DNA of 20,954 bases, taken from positions 1-20,954 of the forward strand of contig NW_014578410.1 in NCBI RefSeq assembly GCF_000485595.1. The letters are read 5' to 3'. A model generated the notes under the pieces. That model saw only the letters and a program-made list of their open reading frames with translations. It searched no databases and was not told the DNA's origin. A program made the position numbers and the translations under genes. Positions 7,973-18,928 of this stretch are shown here, piece after piece. Source of the stretch: Priapulus caudatus (taxonomy: Eukaryota > Priapulida > Priapulimorpha > Priapulimorphida > Priapulidae). Every line of letters starts with the position of its first letter. The stretch's first letter is position 1.

Positions 7973-7974
<2 letters not shown>
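7300..7974. other. Unassigned AT-rich DNA
   Basis: No gene, RNA or array is recognised. ACAGATGGCGCTGCT at about 7887-7901 resembles a motif seen in many arthropod and other invertebrate repeats, but it is too short to assign. Confidence 0.6.
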
Positions 7975-8025
<51 letters not shown>

Positions 8026-8032
8026 ATATATG
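7975..8032. repeat. (TA)n microsatellite
   Basis: About 42 bases of uninterrupted TA, followed by GTATG and a further short TATATATATG. Confidence 0.98.
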
Positions 8033-8521
8033 AATGTGGTTATTTGTGTTTTTATATGGATATCATATAGGCATGTCTGTCATGGTAAAATGAGAAAGGC
8101 GTCAGTTGATTGCTGACAAGTACTGAACGGTTCTTCTCTAAAGTCTCGCAAAGTATATGTAAAGCAAAGTATAATTAACGCTGATTTCCTTGCTTTTAAC
8201 TACTGTCTCTCTTCTCGCTGCAGCAACATATGTGCGCTTCCTTGTGCGTTCGTGTTATTGTGCGTGCGTGCGTGCGCGTGATTATATATCTCAATCGCTG
8301 TGATTCTGACCTGCCATGATTTAGTGTGTCAGAGAACGGGATACTCATATAAGAGAAAGGGTCGGATGCAAGCTGGAGTGGTCTAGCACAGGAGCCTCTA
8401 CTGTAGCAGGAAATGCTAACTATTAAGCGAACAAGGAAATTGCAGTGATGCATAGCCGGTGATTGATGATGATTGGTCAGATGACGTGTATCTTCGTGCT
8501 GTAGTCGCATATTACGTGTAA
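8033..8521. other. Unassigned DNA
   Basis: No gene is recognised. There is a short GTGCGTGCGTGCGTGCGCG run at about 8260-8279. The 104-codon minus-strand frame at 8196-8510 has no recognisable domain. Confidence 0.55.
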
Positions 8522-8597
8522 GTGTAACGTGCTACTAATTAACGTGTAACGTGCTACTAATTAACGTGTAACGTGCTACTAATTAACGTGTAACGTG
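8522..8597 (+). repeat. Perfect 22-bp tandem repeat, 3.5 copies
   Basis: Three identical copies (8522-8543, 8544-8565, 8566-8587), each GTGTAACGTG followed by CTACTAATTAAC, plus the first 10 bases of a fourth. No differences separate the copies, unlike the two larger arrays in this window. It directly precedes the TG tract. Confidence 0.97.
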
Positions 8598-8603
8598 GGA
8601 TAC

Positions 8604-8618
8604 GTTGTGTGTGGGTGT

Positions 8619-8668
<50 letters not shown>

Positions 8669-8694
8669 TGTGCTGTGGGTGGATTGCGTGCCTG

Positions 8695-8731
<37 letters not shown>

Positions 8732-8925
8732 GTGTGTGCTGTGGGTGTGTGTGTGTGTGCATAGCGTGTGTGTGCTGTGTGTGTGTGTGTGTGTGTTGTG
8801 TGTGTGTGTGTGTGGATGCGTGTGGGTGTGTGTGTGTGGTGGTGTGTGTGTGTGTGTGTGTAGTGTGTGTGTGTGGATGCGTGTGTGTGTGTGTGTGTGT
8901 GCGTGTGTGTGTGAGTGTGTGTGTG

Positions 8926-8962
<37 letters not shown>

Positions 8963-9110
8963 TGTGACGTGTGAGTGTGTGTATGTGTGTGTGTGTGTGT
9001 GTGCATGTGTGTGTGTATGTGTATGGTGTGTGGTGTGTGCTGTGTGTGTGGTGTGTGTGTGTGTGTGTGTGTGTGTGTTGGTGTGTGTGTGTGTGTGTGC
9101 GTGCTTGTGG
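8604..9110 (+). repeat. (TG)n tract, ~500 bp, interrupted
   Basis: Nearly continuous GT dinucleotides, interrupted by GGG, GC, TTG, ATGCG and AGC units. Open frames in both strands here translate to Cys/Val or His/Thr runs and are products of the dinucleotide repeat. Alternating purine-pyrimidine tracts of this kind can adopt Z-DNA. Confidence 0.98.
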
Positions 9111-10635
9111 CACAGTGTATTGTGTTGTGATTTTCATAGCAAAGCAGACGCCGGTAGAACGATTTACACGGCTCTCGGCGACGGCACGTTTACAATGCTC
9201 AACCGACGTCGACGTACAAAGCAGACGTCCTTACATCAAGTCGAGAATTGGGCAGCGCCACCAATCGCGGCAGCCTGTGATGAACGATGCATTGGGGCCG
9301 TTAGCCGTGGTAGTGTTCTGAATAATCCTGATCTGCCCCCCAGTCTGTCTCCGTCTCCGTTATAATATCACTTGGCCCTAAACATAAAAGTAGTGATTGA
9401 ATTCGGTAGCGCAAATCCGCACTGGGTGTTGATTGACATTAGCGTTTTACGCTTATTAGATAAACCTTATGTTCATAATAAATGAATATTCAGTAAGGCA
9501 TTCACTTGAAAAGCAATATCTAAAATAATATCTATTTTTATAATTTGATTAAAATATCAATAAATCTTAATAAACTATTTAATATAATCTACATCCGGTA
9601 GTATTTATACATTTATCGGGAATAAGCAATTAAAGAATTTTCCTCTGAGATTGCCGGCAGTCAAAAACGGCAGATTCGCACTTGACACGATTGTGGCCAA
9701 ACTAAAATATATCCAAACATGCGTCCGAAAGTATTCGTGATTTTCATCAGCGGGTCGTTCGTCAGCAAGATAGTAGCGCATTGATAGCGCGAAAACCAAA
9801 AGAGGTGTCCTTTAAGCTTATTTGCGCCGATGTCAGCTCGCGCTATGCAACCAGGCTGTGTACTGATGCATGCACCTATATTCCTAAGCAGGTGTCGTGC
9901 TGGGGTTTGTATAACGTCTCCGACCGCAGCATTAGTGCCGAATGAGAAACGTGAGTGTGACTGAAACTATAGCTCGGCGCGGCTGTGTCAAGACTGTCAC
10001 TTGTTATTCCCGTAATGCTTCCGCGAAAAGCGTTTGTTGCGCGACAGAATGCCCACAGCGGCAAGTTTCATCTGCGTCACGTTGGAGATCTAACTGCCAG
10101 ACAGAGAAGACGATTGTGCGGGAATCCGCCGGCATGCCTCGAAAAGCAGTGGGCAGCTAAGCCCCGACTGTGCGTATCAGGATAAATTATTAGAGAACGT
10201 AATCTTGCGCCTTAACGCTTGACAGCTACACAGTTTTTGGCACAGAATATCTGCGCTCTGCGGATACGCGGCTAACTGTCAGTCACCGCAGCGTTATTTC
10301 TCCGGTCGATCTCATAGCGTGCGAGCTTAATAAACGAGGCGACATCATACTTTGATTAGCGGCGTACTATCTTACCAATAATACTAATTATCTGGGGGCT
10401 CGTCTTATGGCCACCAGGTTTGATGAATCTGACGATGGAAAATGAGTAATGGCTGAAATGAGTATGGCCTTATAGACACGCTTGCGTGATTAAGATATTT
10501 CCACGTGACCCCCGTAGCAACAATACACCTGCTGAAGATGAGAATATGGAACAAGATATTAACGTGCACTTCATTATGGATACAATCATCCGGTTAAATT
10601 GAAGTTAAACACAAACAACCTATGATTGATTTAAT
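9111..10635. other. Unassigned DNA, no gene recognised
   Basis: 9120-9360 is of balanced composition, 9370-9640 is strongly AT-rich, and 9640-10600 is mixed. The open frames here are all under 80 codons apart from those running out of the TG tract. None has a domain I recognise. A diverged or intron-split gene cannot be excluded by eye. Confidence 0.5.
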
Positions 10636-10639
10636 TAAA

Positions 10640-11096
10640 AGATAGATAGATTAGAGGAACGGGAGAGGAAAGAGAGAAATAGAGAGAGAGAGAGAGAGAG
10701 AAAGAGAAAGAGAGAGAAAGCAAGAGAGCGGAGATAGCGAGCGGAGAGAGAGATACGAGATGGGAGGGGGAGCGTGAGGCAGAAAGAAAGAGATAGAGGC
10801 AGAAAAGATGAAAGGAGGAAGGACGAGCGCGAAAGAAAATGTGAAAGAAAGCGATGGGAGGCACAGTAATAGGGTGAGGATAGACTGGGAGATGATCAGC
10901 GTTTGAGAGAGGAGGGATGGCGGAGAGATGGGGGAGAGAAGGAGGTGGGAGAAAATGAGGAAGGGAAACAAAAGAAAGAAACAGATGAGCGCGAAAGAGA
11001 AAGCGAGAGAGGTACAGTGTTAAAGGATATAGTAGACGAGAGAAGAGAAGAGAGAGAGAGAAGAGAGAGGAAGAGAAAGAAAAGAAGAGAGCGGCT

Positions 11097-11140
<44 letters not shown>

Positions 11141-11357
11141 CGAGAGAAAGGGGAGGGGAAAGGGAAGCGAGAAAGAGAGAGAGGAGAGCGCGAGAAAGAG
11201 CGAGAAGAGAGAGAGAGAGAGAAGAACAGTGAGAAAGAGAGAGCGCGAGCGAGAAAGAGGAAAAGAGAAAGATAGTGAAAGAGAAAGAGAGAGAGAGAGA
11301 GAGAACAGGGAGAGACGCGCGCCGAGAGGGAGAGAGAGAGAAAGTGAGAAAGCAGAA
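10640..11357 (+). repeat. Purine-rich (GA)n tract, ~715 bp
   Basis: The plus strand is almost all A and G, built from GA, GAA and GGA units with sparse C and T. Several pure (GA)n runs occur, for example at about 10682-10700 and 11104-11133. Minus-strand frame 10631-11536 (Ser/Leu/Phe-rich) and plus-strand frames (Arg/Glu-rich) are repeat translations. Long polypurine tracts can form triplex (H-DNA) structures. Confidence 0.97.
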
Positions 11358-12970
11358 AAAAGAAGAAAAAATGTGTTTGTCAACGTTACTCCTCGAAATC
11401 GGTTTTGGCTTGATAGCATCGAGGAAATTGCCTTCGCCCAGGAAATCCTTCTTGGTAGGTGAAGTCGCCTGTCGACATATTCATCGCCTTCAGGCTGTTT
11501 GTTGATTGCGGTCAAGCGTGAGCGCCACTCGCCCACACGCCGTCCCGTATGCGTAGACCATGAAACTTGCTTAGCACATCCTCTTTCATGCGTATGTTGT
11601 TGTAGCGGTCAGAGTACTCAGCAGACGTCTGCATTTAAAGCGGAAATCGTTCGTTTAAAATTGCACTGCATACGAAGTCCGGTTCGCGAAATTCCGTAAT
11701 TTTTTTTCGCGAAGCGTTTTGAACTGCGTGATTAGCAGGCGTGAATCTCGCTGGCAGCAATCAACCTTTGTCCATTACGCTTGCTTTGTAACTCTATATA
11801 CTTCGCGCCGGCGAATTGAAAGGAAATCAAATGTTTAGATGCGCCTAAATGAACGGTGGATTGAGAACGATTGCTGAGCTGACATTAATCGCTGCAACCT
11901 CGCACATGTTTTTCCCGTGTGACGCAGCTACTGCAATACGTCATCGAGAAACTGCGCAGACCCACACTCAGTTCAGAATGTAAGGATAAAGACATTAGGC
12001 AAGGATATGACCGATCATTGTAATAGGAGAAGGATTTCGGTAAGATGACACGTGAAAGGCTGCTGCCGCAATGCAAAATTTAATTAGGATTTTAAAGTTT
12101 CCCCGTTTCATGAAGAAGCCCTGAGCCATCTGACATGATCGAATTGCCGCCTCTATGTTTGCCGGCACCTGTGATCCACCACCAAATATCCGCGCTGGAC
12201 CTCGCCTAGCAAATAGCGGTATACTAAATATAATGAATTTACTCAGCGAGTGCAGTGCTATTAATCAATGCTATTTCAGTGCTAGCAGCTGTTTATCATG
12301 CCACTGCTAGCTATCGCTTGTTCGCCATCTGACTTCCCGTGTAAAAGGGTGTCCGATCTTAACGCTAAAACCGGTGTACCGGCGAGGCAGCCGCGTAGTT
12401 TTTAGAAGCCGCTCGGCTATACGAGCGGCCTAAGCGAAATCCAACTCCTCGATTTGTTGACGATAAACAAACGAACCGCTCTGAAATATCGCGTTAAAAG
12501 CCTCAATCGCACCGTTTTTTTTTCCGCGGAGCCCTCCGGTTTCTTTGGACGGTCGCGCAACTGTGTCTACTACACACATTCGGATTTAACGAGAGGCGCA
12601 GAGTAAGGGCTTACTCCGCTCAAATGGCTCCCGAATATAGGCGTAATCACGTGAGTATGCGAACGCGTTCGATTTTATAAGCCTTTATCTCGCACAGAAG
12701 CGCGAGTACGCACGTTGCTTGTATTTACCTTGGCTCTATGCGGATATCCGCCGATTAGGCATCGAACAGATGGCTGAAAAGCCGTCGGGATTAAATATTT
12801 ATAATGAACATATGTAAATCGTTCTTGTGCCCGACAATCGCGCGCGACGACGCTCTGCTCGCCGCGATGTCAGGCCGAGCGTTGCTTCGTCCGTGATGAC
12901 AGGTTTCTAATCGTGCACACCAGAAAAGATAAGAGACCGAAGCAAGAGAAAGGAAATGAGCGCCGCGAAA
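11358..12970. other. Unassigned DNA with one weak exon-like stretch
   Basis: No gene is recognised. 11369-11462 has an open plus-strand frame with mixed, protein-like composition ending at a GTAG|GTGAAGT donor-like site, but the bases upstream are purine-rich and offer no acceptor. A small GC hairpin GCCGCTCG/CGAGCGGC lies at 12408-12429. T-runs occur at 11699-11706 and 12515-12523. Confidence 0.5.
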
Positions 12971-12971
12971 C

Positions 12972-13076
12972 GATAGAGAGAGAGAGGGGGAAGAGCGAGA
13001 AAGAACGGAGACGACAGAGAGAGAGAGATAGATAGAGAGAGAGAGAGAGAGAGCGAGAGAGAGCCGAGAGAGAGCG
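12972..13076 (+). repeat. (GA)n-rich tract
   Basis: GAGA-rich purine tract with (GATA) and GAGCGAGA interruptions. It is shorter than the tract at 10640 but of the same kind. Confidence 0.95.
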
Positions 13077-13857
13077 CCCGTTGTTATTTAGCGAGGATGC
13101 TTTAGCTTAATGGCTATACTCTATCTTGTTACGCGCGCTAAGCAGAAAGATCAGAGTAAACACCGCGCACGACCCTGGCGGGAGAACTGTACACTGATGG
13201 GCCTGTGTCTCGCTATCGTCGTACTGGTAGGCGATATTTCTAAAGGAAAAATTCTATAATATATTGATTATCTAAACATTGAATAATATGCGATATGCAC
13301 AATCGTAACTTTCCAATGACCGCAGGAGTTTTTTCATACACTTTGATTCAAAACGATGAAATTCACGTTTGCTATGCGGGTGATACGCATACGCGAAGTG
13401 ATAACGTGCCATTTCTAGGCCAGATTTCGACGATGCGATAAAGTACCTTGCTCCAAAACACGAGAGGGCAAAAGAAACAAGACATCGAAACGTTAGACCT
13501 TGTCAGTCAAGTCAAGTGTAGCTGTCTATTAGATCAGCCACGTAACCCAGACTGCAAGAACGCGCCAATACGGACATCAAGTCGCATCAAACAATTTTCC
13601 ATTCATCGAAAACCTTGCAGCTCGCAGAATTGGACCCGATCGCGAGTCATCCAAGGGGGTCGGCACCTCACGGTGTACACACATATGTGATCGAAATAAT
13701 TGTCCCGCGGAACTTCGCAGGCTCGCTTCAAAGCTACGCAGGCAACTCGAGGCCCGTGTGCAGGCACGGCGGAAACCCCGCAAGGAATAAGCGTGCGGGA
13801 TTCGGACAGTGAAGGACGGCGACGCCGGCTAGAGCGCGCTTGAAACCTTGTCAGACA
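13077..13857. other. Unassigned DNA left of the minisatellite
   Basis: Mixed composition, becoming GC-richer toward 13850. Open frames of 65-80 codons on both strands overlap each other and show no recognisable domain. Confidence 0.55.
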
Positions 13858-16800
13858 TCAAGTGAAGCGACATGGCAGACAACGGTGAGAGCGACATGGC
13901 AGACATAGTGAGAGGCGACATGGCAGAACATGGTGAGAGCGACAATGGCAGAGCATGGTGAAGGGTAACATGGCAGACATGGTGAGGAAACGACCATGGC
14001 AGACACGGTGAGAGCGACAAATGGCAGACACGCGCGGGTGAGAGCGACATGGCAGACATAGTGAGAGCGACATGGCAGACACGGTGAGAGCGACATGGCA
14101 GACATGGTGAGAGCGAACATGGCAGACATGTGAAGAGCGACATGGCAGACATGGTGAGGGTAACATGGCAGACATGTGAGAGCGACATGGCAGAGCACGG
14201 TGAGAGGACATGGCAGACACGGTGAGGGCGACATGGCAGACATGGAGAGAGGCGAACATGCGACATGGTGAGAGCGACATGGCAGAGCATAAGTGAGAGC
14301 GACATGGCAGACATGGTGAGAGCGACATGGGCTAGACATGGTGAGGGTAAACATGCAGACATCGGTGAGAGCGACATGGGCAGACATGGTGAGAGCGACA
14401 TGGCAGACATGGTGAGAGGCGACATGGCAGACATGGTGAGAGCGACATGGCAGACATGGTGAGGCGACATGGCAGACATGGAGAAGCGACATGCAGACAT
14501 GGTGAGAGCGACATGGCAGACATGGTGAGAGCGACATGGCAGACATGGGTGAGAGCGACATGGCAGAGCATGGAGAGAGCGACATGGCAAGACATAGGTG
14601 AGAGCGACATGGCAGAACATGGAGTGAGAGGCGACATGGCAGACATGGTGAAGAGCGACATGGCAGACGACGGTGAGAGCGAGCCTGGACAAGACATGGT
14701 GAAGAGCGACATGGCAGACATGGTGAGAGCGACATGGCAGACATGGTGAGAAGCGACATGGCAGACATGATGAGAGCGACATGGCAGACATGGTGAGAGC
14801 GACATGGCATGACATGGAGAGAGCGACAGCAGACATAAAATGAGAGCGAACATGGCAGACATGGAGAGAGGACATGGCAGACATGGTGAAAGCGACCATG
14901 GCAGACATGGTGATGAGGCGACATGGCAGACATGGTGAGAGCGACATGGCAGACAATAGTGAGAGCGAGCATGGCAGACGCCGGTGGAGAGCGACATGGC
15001 AGACATGGTGAGAGCGACATGGCAGAACGAATGGTTGAGAGCCGAGCATGCAGAGCATGGTGAGAGCGACATGGCAGAACATGGTGAGAGCGACATGGCA
15101 AAGACATGGTGAGAGGCGACATGGCAGACATGATGAGAGGCGACATGGCAGACAGAGTGAGAGCGACAAATGGCAGACATGATGAGAGGACCATGGGGCA
15201 GACATGAGAGAGGGCGCAACATGGCAGACATGGTGAGGAGTACAATGGCAGACATGGTGAGAGGCGACCATGGCAGACATAGTGAGAGGCGACATGGCTA
15301 GACATGGTGAGAGCGACATGGGCAGACATGATGAGAGCGACATGCAGACATGGTGAGAGCCGACAGCAGACATAGTGAGAGGCGACATGGCAGAGCCATG
15401 GTGAAGCGACATGGCAGACCATGGTGAGAGGCGACATGGCAGACATGGTGAGAGCGACATGGCAGACATGAATGAGAAGCGACAATGGCAGACATGGTGA
15501 GGGTGTACATGGCAGACATGGTGAGGGTGACATGGCAGAGCATGGAGAGAGCGACATGGCAGACAATGGTGAGGGTAACAGCAGACATGGTGAGAGCGAC
15601 ATGCAAGACATGGTGAGAGCGGACAATGGCAGACATGGAGAGAGCGACTGGCAGACATGATGAGGAGGGCGACATGGCAGACATGTGAGAGCGACAATGG
15701 CAGAACGGTGAGAGCGACATGGCAGACATGGTGAGAGGCGAAATGGCAGACATGGGTTGAGAGCGACGATGGCAGAACATGGTGAGAGCGACATGGCATG
15801 ACATGGTGAGAGCGACATGGCAGACATGATGAGAGCGACATGGCAGATCATGTGAAGAGCGACATGGCAGACATCGGTGAGGGTGACATGGCAGACACGG
15901 TGAGAAGCGACATGGCAGACACGGTGAGAGCGACATGGCAGACCACGGTGAGAGCGACATGGCAGTACATGGTGAGAGGACATGGCAAGACATGGTGAGA
16001 GCGACATGGCAGACATGGTGAGAGCGACCATGGCAGACACGGTGAGAGCGACATGGCAGACATGGTGAGAGCGATCATGGCAAGACATGATGAGAGCGGA
16101 CATGCGCAGACATGGAAGAGAGCGACAATGGCAGACATGGTGAGGGTAACATGGCAGACATGGTGAGAGGCGAGAAAAGAAAAGAAGAAACATGGCAGAC
16201 ATACGTGAGAGCGACATGGCAGACATGGTGAGAGCGACATGGGCAGAAATGGTGAGAGCGACATGCAAGACACCGGTGAGAGCGACATGGCAGACCATAG
16301 TGAGGGTGACATGGCAGACACCGGTGCAGAGCGAAGCATGGCAGAGATAGTGAGGGTAAACATGGCAGACATGGTGAGAGCGAGCATGGCAGGACACGGT
16401 GAGAGCGACATGGCAGAACCATGGAGAGAGCCGACATGGGCAGACATGGTGAGAGCGACACTGGCAGACCCTGGTGAGAGCTTTACATGGGCAGACCATG
16501 ATGAGAGCGACATGCAGACATGATGAGAGCGACATGGCAGACATGGTTGAGAGCGACATGGCCAGACATGGTGAGGGTGACATGGCAGACACGGTGAAAG
16601 CGACATGGCAGACACGGTGAGAGCGACATGGCAGACATGGTGAAGAGCGACATGGCAGACACGGTGAGACGACATGGCAGACATAGTGAGGTGACATGGC
16701 AGACACAGTGAGCAGCGACATGGCAGAGCATGTGAGAGCGAACATGGCAGACATGGTGAGAGCGACAATGGCAAGACACGTGGTGAGAGCGACATGGCTA

Positions 16801-17444
16801 GACAATAGTGAGGGGTAACATGGGCAGACATGGTGAGAGCGACATGGCAGACATGGTGAGGGTAACATGGCAGACATGGTGAAGAGCGACATGGCAGACC
16901 AAGTGCAGAACGACATGGCAGACATGTGAGGGGTTAACATGAGCAGACATGGTGAGACCGACATGGGGCAGCCACGTGAGAGCGACAATGGCAGACATGG
17001 TGAGAGCGACATGGCAGACTACGGTGAGAGCGACATGGCAGACACGGTGAGAAGACATGGCAGACACGAGTGAGAGCGACATGGCAGAGCATGGTGAGAG
17101 CGAACAATGGCAGACATGGTGAGAGCGACATGGGCAGACACGGTGAGAGCGCATGGCAGACATGGTGAGAGCGACAATGGCAAGACATGAATGTAGAGCG
17201 ACATGGCAGACCAACGTGAGAGCGACATGGCAGACATGGTGAGACGGCGATCATGGCAGACATGGTGAGAGCGACATGGCCAGACACAGGTGAGAGCAGG
17301 ACATGGCAGACATGGTGAGAGCGACATGGAGACAATGATGAGAGCGGACATGGCAGACATGGTGAAGGCGACATGGGCAGACATGGTGAGAGCGGACATG
17401 GCAGACATGGTGAGAGCGACATGGCAAGACATAGTGAGGGTGAA
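13858..17444 (+). repeat. 23-bp minisatellite array, roughly 155 copies
   Basis: The plus-strand unit consists of two related halves, GACATGGCA (9) and GACATGGTGAGAGC (14), giving a 23-base period. Dividing array length by period gives about 155 copies. Recurrent variants are GACACGG and GACATAG for GACATGG, and GAGGGTGAC or GAGGGTAAC for GAGAGCGAC. Single-base insertions and deletions are frequent. The minus strand has no stop codon in any frame of the consensus, and three units (69 bases) encode a 23-residue repeat. This creates overlapping open frames of up to about 1,050 codons. Frequent frame-shifting indels, simultaneous openness of all three frames and the 23-base period argue against a real protein. 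Confidence 0.98.
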
Positions 17445-17585
17445 GTGGAGAGCTTTGCGAGAGTAAGGCGCGCGCCCTCACGCTCCGCGGCTATACTAAT
17501 TCCAAGCTGCGTGATTCGATCCCGTCGGCGAGACTACGCTAAAGTGAAATGAAAATTCAGCAGATGAATCGGCAGTCGTGGGCCT
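17445..17585. other. Right flank of the minisatellite, unassigned
   Basis: The array stops at a diverged unit near 17440 and gives way to GC-rich, then mixed sequence. GATTCGATCC at 17513-17522 resembles a Pol III B box, but no A box or cloverleaf fits around it. Confidence 0.5.
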
Positions 17586-17587
17586 CG

Positions 17588-17708
17588 TTTATTCGGTCGT
17601 TCGTTCGGTTGTTTGTTCCGCTCGTTTGTTCGGTCGTTCATTCGGTCATTCGTTCGGTCGCATCGTTTGTCGTTCGTTTGGTCGTTCGTTTGGTCGTTCG
17701 TCGCTCGC
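17588..17708 (+). repeat. TTCG/GGTCG short-period repeat
   Basis: Repeated TTCGGTCG and TTCGTTCGGTCG units with TTTG and CATTCG variants, period 4 to 12. Translations rich in Arg/Ser/Phe/Val on the plus strand and Asn/Asp/Arg/Thr on the minus strand are repeat products. Confidence 0.93.
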
Positions 17709-17796
17709 AAAATATCTTCATTGATACGTTCCTCAATGCTACATCCTAGATCGAATGCGTGCGCCCCTGGTCCACATATTCCCGCTCCCTTTCTCC

Positions 17797-17834
17797 CCTG
17801 CCTCCTCCTCCTCCTCTCCTCCTCCTCCTCCATC
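17797..17834 (+). repeat. (CCT)n microsatellite
   Basis: Run of CCT triplets with one CTCT interruption. Confidence 0.95.
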
Positions 17835-18583
17835 CGCCTCTCCCATCATTCTCATCCCGCCTATTCCTAATTAGTGTTCGTCTCCTTCTGTGGCTAGCTT
17901 CCGCTCTCCTCTCCCCAGAGCCAGGCGAATCTGGCCGCTACGTTCCGATCTCCAGCGCTCCTTCACCCAGGATAAGATTGGCATCTTGCTATCTGTAAAG
18001 CTGTAACTAGCCGTTATTACTTGGAGGGCCTGCGTTCATAGGCACCGCCTGAGCTGTATTCACTTACATTTGGCAGCAAAGCGTTAGTCAAAAGGTGACT
18101 ACGATGCACGAGTAATGCTTAGTTTACCATCTTGCAAACCGATATATATATATATTATATATGAATAGAAACAAGTATAGGTTTTCACTTTTGAACTATT
18201 CCTGTTAGCATAATACTCGTGCGTTCACTCTGGCAATGATTTCCCTGACTTCCATGCTACAGCATGCTCCTATACTGTTTGGCCAGTCAGTGTAAACCGA
18301 TCGCCTGATCCCTTGATGCACCTCTCTTCCTGCAGCGCTCTCACACAGAGACGAAGCCATCTCGTCCGCCACGCATATGTAGGCACGCCATACATGCAAA
18401 GCTCTTACGGTCGCCGATTCACACCGAGCGACAGAATTCGCTTTATGTTACGATGGTTACGTATAACGGGTTATAAACCGCATTACTACGCAGACAGGGA
18501 GACACGTCCGGGTACAACGCACATAATCACGAAGCATACAGCACACGGCAACAGGCCACGCATAACACAAACCACATCACACT
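17835..18583. other. Unassigned DNA with a short TA run
   Basis: A (TA)n run lies at 18141-18162. The remainder has only short open frames (longest 90 codons at 18313-18585), which have no recognisable domain. Confidence 0.55.
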
Positions 18584-18643
18584 AGCACACACACAAACAC
18601 ACACACACACGACACAGCACACACACACACACACACACACACA
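18584..18643 (+). repeat. (CA)n microsatellite
   Basis: CA dinucleotides interrupted by CACAAACAC and CGACACAG. The longest pure run is about 18617-18642. Confidence 0.97.
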
Positions 18644-18781
18644 TGGCACACCATGCAATTAGCCGCCAGTTCGACGACTATTGGATTTTACTTGTTCGGC
18701 GAGAACGCATGCTTTAGAATAAAGATAATCACACGAATTTTTAATACCACCATTTAGATGTATACGACAAGGAAAATCACC

Positions 18782-18928
18782 ACATAATGTGTTTACCTCG
18801 TAAGAGGACATAGTGTGTTTCCTGTAAGAGAACCAATAGTGTGTTTACTGTAGAGGAGCGCATAGTGTGTTTACTGTAAAGAGGACCATAGTGTGTTTAC
18901 TGTAAAGGGGCGCATAGTGTGTTACTAT
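18782..18928 (+). repeat. 25-bp repeat, block A (~6 copies)
   Basis: The unit is GAGGACCATAG followed by TGTGTTTACTGTAA, 25 bases. About six diverged copies are present. The first, at about 18782, is degenerate (ATAATGTGTTTACC). The last is truncated (GTGTGTTACTATAATG) where the spacer begins. Confidence 0.93.

Noticed and set aside
8557-9365. Open frames encoding His/Thr or Cys/Val runs
   Set aside because: Translations of the TG dinucleotide tract. One extends into unique sequence at 9120-9365 but shows no domain there.
10631-11536. Minus-strand 301-codon Ser/Leu-rich frame and plus-strand Arg/Glu-rich frames
   Set aside because: Translations of the GA purine tract. The short non-repetitive N-terminal part has no recognisable domain.
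12408-12429. GC-rich hairpin GCCGCTCG / CGAGCGGC with a 6-base loop
   Set aside because: The stem is only 8 bp and no T-run or neighbouring gene gives it a role. Noted as structure only.
13829-17432. Overlapping minus-strand open frames of 137 to 1,053 codons, Cys/His/Ser/Pro-rich
   Set aside because: They lie wholly in the 23-bp array, are open in all three frames because the unit lacks stops, and the copies differ by frame-breaking indels. Not counted as genes.
17513-17522. GATTCGATCC, Pol III B-box-like (tRNA or SINE)
   Set aside because: The bases around it do not form a T-arm, and no A box lies at the right distance upstream.
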